This document shows, piece by piece, positions 6,687 through 10,818 of a stretch of 10,818 nucleotides of DNA. The notes under the pieces were generated by a model. The model was not told the DNA's origin and made no database searches. It saw only the letters and a list, made by a program, of their open reading frames with translations. The translations under genes were made by a program, and so were the position numbers. Where the stretch lies: positions 1-10,818 of the forward strand of contig CAYLNM010000142.1 of assembly GCA_964385045.1 (NCBI GenBank), in the 5' to 3' direction. Position 1 is the stretch's first letter. Each line of letters begins with the position of its first letter. The DNA comes from CAYLNM01 sp964385045. GTDB lineage: Bacteria > Planctomycetota > Phycisphaerae > Phycisphaerales > SM1A02.

Positions 6687-7973
6687 TCACGTCGCGTCCT
6701 TCCCGTCCCGCCTCTCGCGGACCGCATCGTCCGCCGCGGGATCCACCGCGAATCCCCTCGGCCGCCCGACGGTGTCGTCGGCCGGCCGGGGCCACGCCGT
6801 CTCCGGGTCCTCGTCCGCCCCCGGCACGGGGGGCACGGGCTCGGACGCGGGCGACGGGTCGGGACGTTCGGGAACGTCGGCGTCGGTCCGGTCCGGAGCC
6901 GGGGTCGAGGGCGCGGAGCCCGGCGGCGGGCCGTCGCCCGCCGGTGGTTCATCGGCCGGTCCCGCGGGCGGCTTGTCGTCCGGATCATCCGGCCCGTCTT
7001 CCCCCCCTTGCCAGCCCCGCGCGACCCGACTCGCCGGAAGGAACCGCATCATCAGGAGCCCCAGCTCGTACAGGCCGTACAGGGGGACCATCATCACGAC
7101 CATGCTGAAGATGTCCTGGGGCGTCAGCACGGCGCTCGCGATCGCGCATCCGAACAGCGCGTACCGCCGCTGGCTCGCCAGCAGCCGCCAGTCCACGAGG
7201 CTGGTCCACCCGAGCAGCATCATCGCCAGGGGCAGCTGGAAGGCGATCACCACCGCCGCGAGCAGCAGCAGCGTGAAGTCGACCGTCTCGCGGAGCCGCC
7301 ACGGCTGCTCGATGCCGCCGAGGGGCCGGGTCCGCAGCTGCATCGGCTCCACCCCGCCCGCGGCGTCCTCCACCGCGACCCAGAGCTGCATCTCGGGGAC
7401 GAGCAGCCACGCCTCCCCCGGGACCGGCGTCTCCGGCGGCCGCGTCCGCAGGTCGACCTCCTCGACCGTCTCCACGATCGCGGCCGCCTCGGCGTCGAGC
7501 CGCGGCCCGATGTCCACCTGGAAGCTCGCCCCGAACAGGACGAGCACCTGCAGCATCAGCGGCAGCATCACGTAGTACAGCAGCAGCAGACCCAGCACCG
7601 TGAGGACCACGCTGCCCGGCACGAGCAGGTAGACGAACCGCCGCTCGGCCCGGTAGAGCCCCGGAGCCACGAACATCCACGCGTGGTAGAAGACCCACGG
7701 GGCGCTCAGGATCAGGGCGAAGATGAAGCTGATCTTCATCTTCACGAGCACCATCTCCGGCGGGCTCAGCACCTGCATCACCGGGGGCAGGTCGAGGTCG
7801 GCCATCGCCTCGTAGTGCGGCCTCAGGATGACCCCGAGGAGCCCGTCGCTCACGAAGAAGAGCGCCACCATCAGCGGCAGCGGGGCCGCGAGGGCGAGCA
7901 CGAGGCGTCGCCGGAGCTCGTCGAGGTGGTCCCCGAGGCTCATCACGGAGCGGTCGACGGAGGGCGTCGGCAT
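6687..7973 (-). CDS. tatC: Sec-independent protein translocase TatC with extracytoplasmic insertion and long C-terminal tail
   Basis: TatC is the inner-membrane receptor that recognises twin-arginine signal peptides. The 428-residue product has the cytoplasmic N-terminal motif DHLDELRRRL (15-24) followed by TM1 (about 25-45), TM2 around 78-100, and APGLYRAERRF (103-113) with Glu110 matching a signal-peptide-contact Glu. TM3 is at about 114-148, TM4 at 231-255, the TM5/6 region at 270-308, and LTPQD at 283-287. E. coli TatC is 258 residues. Here ~75 residues (152-228), rich in Glu/Pro and without membrane character, sit between TM3 and TM4, which should face the periplasm. About 115 Pro/Asp/Gly-rich residues follow the last TM in the cytoplasm. 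ATG 7973 lacks a Shine-Dalgarno sequence; ATG 7943 (MSLGDHLDEL) is an alternative start. No tatA/tatB is present in the window. It leads the leftward cluster and diverges from the J-protein gene. Confidence 0.93.
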   Translation of the reverse strand: MPTPSVDRSVMSLGDHLDELRRRLVLALAAPLPLMVALFFVSDGLLGVILRPHYEAMADLDLPPVMQVLSPPEMVLVKMKISFIFALILSAPWVFYHAWMFVAPGLYRAERRFVYLLVPGSVVLTVLGLLLLYYVMLPLMLQVLVLFGASFQVDIGPRLDAEAAAIVETVEEVDLRTRPPETPVPGEAWLLVPEMQLWVAVEDAAGGVEPMQLRTRPLGGIEQPWRLRETVDFTLLLLAAVVIAFQLPLAMMLLGWTSLVDWRLLASQRRYALFGCAIASAVLTPQDIFSMVVMMVPLYGLYELGLLMMRFLPASRVARGWQGGEDGPDDPDDKPPAGPADEPPAGDGPPPGSAPSTPAPDRTDADVPERPDPSPASEPVPPVPGADEDPETAWPRPADDTVGRPRGFAVDPAADDAVRERRDGKDAT

Positions 7974-8050
7974 GGTGGCTCGCGAGGGGCGGGAACGGGC
8001 CGCGACCGGCGGGGGCGAGCGCAGCCGGGCCCGGGGTGGCGGAGCGGCCA

Positions 8051-8059
8051 TGCTATACT
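8051..8059 (+). promoter_or_regulatory. Extended -10 promoter element upstream of the J-protein gene
   Basis: TGCTATACT matches the extended -10 consensus TGnTATAAT at all but one base, in DNA otherwise nearly free of A/T. No TTGACA-like -35 is found at 16-18 bases, which extended -10 promoters can tolerate. Transcription to the right would start near 8066 and give a leader of about 185 bases containing the CCCRAG repeats. Read on the minus strand the same bases give TAGCAT/TATAGC, so the site might also serve tatC, whose start is ~80 bases away. Confidence 0.55.
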
Positions 8060-8093
8060 CGGGCGTGCCACGGACGTGGCGACGACGACGTGG

Positions 8094-8153
8094 CCCGAGC
8101 CCAAGCCCAAGCCCAAGCCCAAGCCCGAGCCCAAGCCCGAGCCCAAGCCCGAC
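8094..8153 (+). repeat. CCCRAG hexanucleotide tandem repeat in the J-protein leader
   Basis: Nine uninterrupted CCCRAG units run from 8094 to 8147 in the order G, A, A, A, A, G, A, G, A at the R position, followed by a degenerate CCCGAC. The unit is two codons long and is in frame with the downstream J-protein ATG at 8250. Read in that frame it encodes alternating Pro-Lys and Pro-Glu. No stop codon separates it from the J domain. It most likely lies in the 5' leader, but could be an N-terminal extension if translation began at GTG 8076. Confidence 0.9.
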
Positions 8154-8249
8154 CCCGGCCCCGTCGCGAGGCGAGCTCGATCCCCCGCCCTCCCGCGCGT
8201 CTCCGCCCGCGCGGTCCCGGCGGGGACGGCCAGGGACGGCCGACGACGC

Positions 8250-9224
8250 ATGGCGACCACCCGAGACCTCTACGACGTGCTGGGCGTGCCGCGGACGGCC
8301 TCCGCGGACGAGATCCGGCGCGCCTATCGCCAGCTCGCCCGCCGCTACCACCCCGACGTGAGCACCGAGCCCGACGCGGCCGACCGGTTCGCCGAGGTGA
8401 CGCAGGCGTACGAGATCCTGTCCGACGACGAGCGGCGACGGCGGTACGACCGCTTCGGGCACGCCGGGATCGCGGGCGGCCCCGGGGGGCCCGGTGGCTC
8501 CGGAGGTCCGGGCGGGCCCGGCGGCGCGGGCTCCGGCGGGGTCCACGTCGACGTGGGCGACCTCGGCAGCATCTTCGAGGAGATCTTCGGGGGTGGCGGC
8601 GGCGGCTTCGGCGCGGCCGGCCGCGGCCCCCGGGCCGGTGACCCCTTCCGCCCCCGCTCGCCGCGTCCCTCGCGGGGCCGCGACGTCGAGCGGCGGCTCG
8701 AGGTGACCTTCATGACCGCCGCCCGCGGCGGCGTCGAGCGGCTGACCGTCGACACCGGCTCGGGCCCGGAGACGATCGAGGTCCGCGTGCCCCCCGCGAT
8801 CGAGCCCGGAGCGCGGCTGCGGGTGCGCGGCCGCGGCGAGCCGGGGCCGGCCGGCGGTGAGCGGGGCGACCTGCTGCTGCGGGTGGAGGTCGGCCGCCAT
8901 CCGGTGTTCCGCCGGGACGGCCTGGACCTCGAGCTCGACGTGCCGGTGACGATCGCCGAGGCGGCCCTCGGGGCCACGGTCTCGGTGCCGCTGCTGCGCG
9001 GCTCGGCCGAGCTCGTCGTGCCCGCGGGCACGTCCAGCGGCCGGCGGCTGCGACTGCGGGGCAAGGGCCTGACCGATGCCGGGGGCCGCACGGGCGATCT
9101 GCTCGCCCGCGTGCGGATCGAGGCGCCGGAGTCGCTCTCGGACGAGGGCCGCCGGCACCTCGAGGCGGTCGCGAGGGAGCTGCGGAACCCCAGGCGGGAG
9201 GAGCCATGGACGGACGTCATCTGA
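8250..9224 (+). CDS. DnaJ-family co-chaperone without zinc finger (CbpA-type, class B J-protein)
   Basis: This protein stimulates the ATPase of DnaK and hands it unfolded substrates. The 324-residue product has a J domain at 6-70 with the HPD triad at 34-36 and the helix IV segment RRYDRFGHAG. A Gly-rich linker (75-125) contains Pro-Gly-Gly repeats and a DLGSIFEEIFGG motif (104-115). The two C-terminal beta-barrel substrate-binding domains span about 143-295, with GRDVERRLEVTF, HPVFRRDGLDLELDVPVTIAEAALG and LRLRGKG. There is no cysteine, so the CxxCxGxG zinc domain of true DnaJ is absent. ATG 8250 is chosen because MATTRDLYDVLGV is the normal J-protein opening; its Shine-Dalgarno is poor (AGGGA about 13 bases upstream). 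The frame stays open far upstream, so an extended form cannot be excluded. No grpE, dnaK or CIRCE element is seen nearby. The sugar transferase gene begins 55 bp after the stop. Confidence 0.93.
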   Translation: MATTRDLYDVLGVPRTASADEIRRAYRQLARRYHPDVSTEPDAADRFAEVTQAYEILSDDERRRRYDRFGHAGIAGGPGGPGGSGGPGGPGGAGSGGVHVDVGDLGSIFEEIFGGGGGGFGAAGRGPRAGDPFRPRSPRPSRGRDVERRLEVTFMTAARGGVERLTVDTGSGPETIEVRVPPAIEPGARLRVRGRGEPGPAGGERGDLLLRVEVGRHPVFRRDGLDLELDVPVTIAEAALGATVSVPLLRGSAELVVPAGTSSGRRLRLRGKGLTDAGGRTGDLLARVRIEAPESLSDEGRRHLEAVARELRNPRREEPWTDVI

Positions 9225-9286
9225 CTCGCGGAACGGGGCGCTCCCGCCCCGGACCCGACCGCGACGCGGGAGGCCGGGCGTGCTGA
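9206..9286 (+). CDS. Possible 26-codon mini-ORF bridging the J-protein and sugar transferase genes
   Basis: ATG 9206 lies inside the last codons of the J-protein gene in another frame. It is preceded by GGGAGGAG with GGAGG four bases from the ATG, one of the best ribosome-binding sites in the window. The product starts MDGRHLTRGTGRSRPG, is basic, ends in Cys, and stops with TGA at 9284-9286, overlapping the GTG start of the transferase (9280) by seven bases. It has no recognisable homology. It may be a translational-coupling leader, or the ribosome-binding site may be a by-product of the J-protein's Arg-Arg-Glu-Glu codons. Confidence 0.25.
   Translation: MDGRHLTRGTGRSRPGPDRDAGGRAC
9269..9273 (+). 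promoter_or_regulatory. Ribosome-binding site fixing the GTG start of the sugar transferase
   Basis: GGAGG sits six bases before GTG 9280. No ATG occurs in frame before residue 65, so this site decides the start. Confidence 0.75.
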
Positions 9287-10740
9287 AGCAGCGGCACCGG
9301 TTCTTCCGCAGCCTGCTGATCGCGTGCGACAGCGTGCTGGTGGGCCTCGCCCTCGGGCTGGCGTTCCACGTGCGCTTCGGACCCCTCGCGGACGTCCTGC
9401 CGCCCCGGGGGATCGCGCCGGGCGACGCCCGCTTCGAGGTCAACGGCATCCCGCTGCTCGCGGGGATCGCGATCATGATCCTCGCGTTCTCGTGGTGCGG
9501 CGTGTACCGGCCGCGGCGGGACCAGCGGTTCGCGATGGAGGCCGGCGCCATCGCCCGCGGCGTGCTGGTGGGCACGGCGGCGACGTTCGGCTTCGTGGCG
9601 TTCTTCAGCCACGTGCTCTTCGACGGCCGCGACCCGAGCCGCCTGCAGTACGTCGCGTGGGCCGGGCTGAGCCTCTCCGGGATGGTCGCGTGGCGGGCGG
9701 TCTTCCGGGCCGGGCTCCGCGTCCTCCGCAGCCGCGGCTGGAACCTGCGGCACGTGGCGATCGTGGGCACCGGCCGGCTGGGCCAGGTCGTCCACCGCAC
9801 GCTGGCCCGCAACACGTGGGCCGGGATCAGCCCGAGCTACTTCGTCAGCCACCACCCGCGCACCGGCCGCACCGAGTGCGACGGGCTGCCGGTGCGGGGC
9901 GGACTCGACGACCTCGAGCGGATCCTCGACGAGCACGAGGTCTCCGGCGTCTTCATCGCCCTGCCGGGACGGATGGCCGCCGACCTGCCGAAGCTGCTCA
10001 TCCGTCTCGCCCGTCACCCGGTCGACGTCCGCGTGATCCCGGACATCAATCCGCGGCACATGCCCCTGAACATGTCGGTGAGCGACCTCGAGGGGATGCC
10101 GGTCCTCTCGGTGCGCGAGAGCCCGCTCGCGGGCTGGGGCGGCCTGCTCAAGCGAACCGTCGACGTGGCCGGGGCCCTGGTCGCCCTTGCGATCTTCGCG
10201 GTGCCGATGGCGGTGATCGCGATCCTGGTCCGCCTCTCGGGCCCCGGCCCGGTGATGTTCCGGCAGGAGCGGATGAGCCTGAACGGCCAGCGATTCCGGA
10301 TCTTCAAGTTCCGCACGATGCGGCACGTGGCGGCCGAGGCCCAGGCGATCCGCGACGCCGGCCGCGGCACCGCGGCGTGGACCCGCGAGAACGATCCCCG
10401 GATCACCGCGGTCGGCCGCTTCCTGCGCCGGACGAGCCTCGACGAGCTGCCGCAGCTGTTCAACGTGCTGCTGGGCGAGATGAGCCTCGTCGGCCCGCGG
10501 CCGGAGCGGCCGGAGCTCATCGCGTCCTTCCGCGACGACTGGCGCGGCTACATGCTCCGGCAGAACGTGAAGGCGGGCATGACCGGCTGGGCCCAGGTCA
10601 ACGGCCTCCGCGGGGACACGAGCCTCCGCAAGCGCCTCCAGTACGACCTCTTCTACATCCGCAACTGGTCGCTGGGCTTCGACCTGCGCATCCTCTGGAT
10701 GACGCTGTTCCGCGGCTTCGTGAACCCCAACGCGAGCTGA
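9280..10740 (+). CDS. Polyprenyl-phosphate sugar-1-phosphate transferase (WcaJ-like, initiates exopolysaccharide synthesis)
   Basis: This membrane enzyme transfers a hexose-1-phosphate, typically glucose-1-P from UDP-glucose, to undecaprenyl phosphate, the first step of exopolysaccharide repeat-unit assembly. The 486-residue product has four predicted N-terminal TM segments (about 10-30, 57-76, 92-112, 124-142) and a CoA-binding-like Rossmann domain (157-275) with VAIVGTGRLGQ. A hydrophobic re-entrant helix follows at 295-318, and then the bacterial sugar transferase catalytic domain. In it I see GPVMFRQER (323-331), FKFRTM (342-347), SLDELPQLFNVLLGEMSLVGPRPE (386-409, Asp388-Glu389 the catalytic pair) and GMTGWAQVNGLRGDT (433-447). 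It is full length for the family. The sugar specificity (glucose, galactose or other) cannot be read from the sequence. It starts 55 bp after the J-protein gene on the same strand, with a possible mini-ORF between. Other polysaccharide genes, if clustered, would lie beyond the right edge. Confidence 0.94.
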   Translation: MLKQRHRFFRSLLIACDSVLVGLALGLAFHVRFGPLADVLPPRGIAPGDARFEVNGIPLLAGIAIMILAFSWCGVYRPRRDQRFAMEAGAIARGVLVGTAATFGFVAFFSHVLFDGRDPSRLQYVAWAGLSLSGMVAWRAVFRAGLRVLRSRGWNLRHVAIVGTGRLGQVVHRTLARNTWAGISPSYFVSHHPRTGRTECDGLPVRGGLDDLERILDEHEVSGVFIALPGRMAADLPKLLIRLARHPVDVRVIPDINPRHMPLNMSVSDLEGMPVLSVRESPLAGWGGLLKRTVDVAGALVALAIFAVPMAVIAILVRLSGPGPVMFRQERMSLNGQRFRIFKFRTMRHVAAEAQAIRDAGRGTAAWTRENDPRITAVGRFLRRTSLDELPQLFNVLLGEMSLVGPRPERPELIASFRDDWRGYMLRQNVKAGMTGWAQVNGLRGDTSLRKRLQYDLFYIRNWSLGFDLRILWMTLFRGFVNPNAS

Positions 10741-10745
10741 GCGGG

Positions 10746-10767
10746 GGGCGGCGGCCGCCCGCCGCCC
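10746..10767 (+). terminator. Hairpin after the sugar transferase gene
   Basis: GGGCGGCGG pairs perfectly with CCGCCGCCC around a four-base CCGC loop, five bases after the TGA. The nine G:C pairs are very stable; there is no U tract. It probably ends the J-protein/transferase transcript. The remaining ~50 bases to the window edge are GC-rich and show no gene. Confidence 0.5.
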
Positions 10768-10818
10768 GGGTCGCCGCCAGGGCCGCCCGGCGGGCGTCGC
10801 GGCTCCCACGCCCCCCGG

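Noticed and set aside
8094..8153. CRISPR or short-spacer array interpretation of the hexanucleotide repeat
   Set aside because: Units are contiguous six-base repeats without spacers; it is a simple tandem repeat.
7974..9815. Leftward open frame continuing upstream of tatC across the J-protein and transferase genes
   Set aside because: Only the part from 7973 down carries TatC motifs; the rest is antisense to two well-supported genes, including a Gly-Leu run from the CCCRAG repeat.

Overview
The window is very GC-rich and gene-dense, and it looks like chromosomal housekeeping DNA from a planctomycete, most likely of the Phycisphaerae/Phycisphaerales type. Three things point there: the bifunctional-nuclease (DUF151) protein opening with MELSRI and carrying a SFPIVIG core, a TatC protein with a large extracytoplasmic insertion and a long tail, and near-exclusive use of G/C in third codon positions. 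This assignment is an inference from protein character, not a database result. No rRNA, tRNA, CRISPR array, insertion sequence or phage gene was seen.

Layout. Bases 1-214 hold no gene I can support. A rightward pair follows: a Ppx/GppA-type phosphatase fused to an HD domain, then, 9 bp later, an NAD-dependent beta-hydroxyacid dehydrogenase (3-hydroxyisobutyrate dehydrogenase family). The pair is closed by two adjacent strong hairpins, one of them a perfect 26-nt palindrome directly after the stop codon. Next, still rightward, come a bifunctional nuclease family protein with an acidic tail and then tRNA pseudouridine synthase D (truD). truD converges on a leftward cluster, read tatC > tadA > HAD-family hydrolase: Sec-independent translocase TatC with an insertion and a disordered tail, tRNA adenosine-34 deaminase, and a HAD-IA hydrolase. 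tatC diverges from a rightward pair: a zinc-finger-less DnaJ (CbpA type) followed by a polyprenyl-phosphate sugar-1-phosphate transferase (WcaJ-like), the initiating enzyme of exopolysaccharide or glycan synthesis. A 9-bp perfect hairpin follows the last gene.

How the genes relate. Two are tRNA modification enzymes (TruD, TadA). Two act in protein folding or export (DnaJ-like, TatC). One links to polyphosphate/(p)ppGpp metabolism (Ppx-HD) and one starts surface polysaccharide assembly. They do not form one pathway.

The non-coding structure is the least ordinary part. The tatC/dnaJ divergent spacer has a well-formed extended -10 element and, downstream of it, nine CCCRAG hexanucleotides that stay in frame with the J-protein and could encode a Pro-Lys/Glu extension. 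A 26-codon mini-ORF with a strong ribosome-binding site bridges the J-protein stop and the GTG start of the sugar transferase. I found no convincing new multi-gene system. These small features are the best leads.
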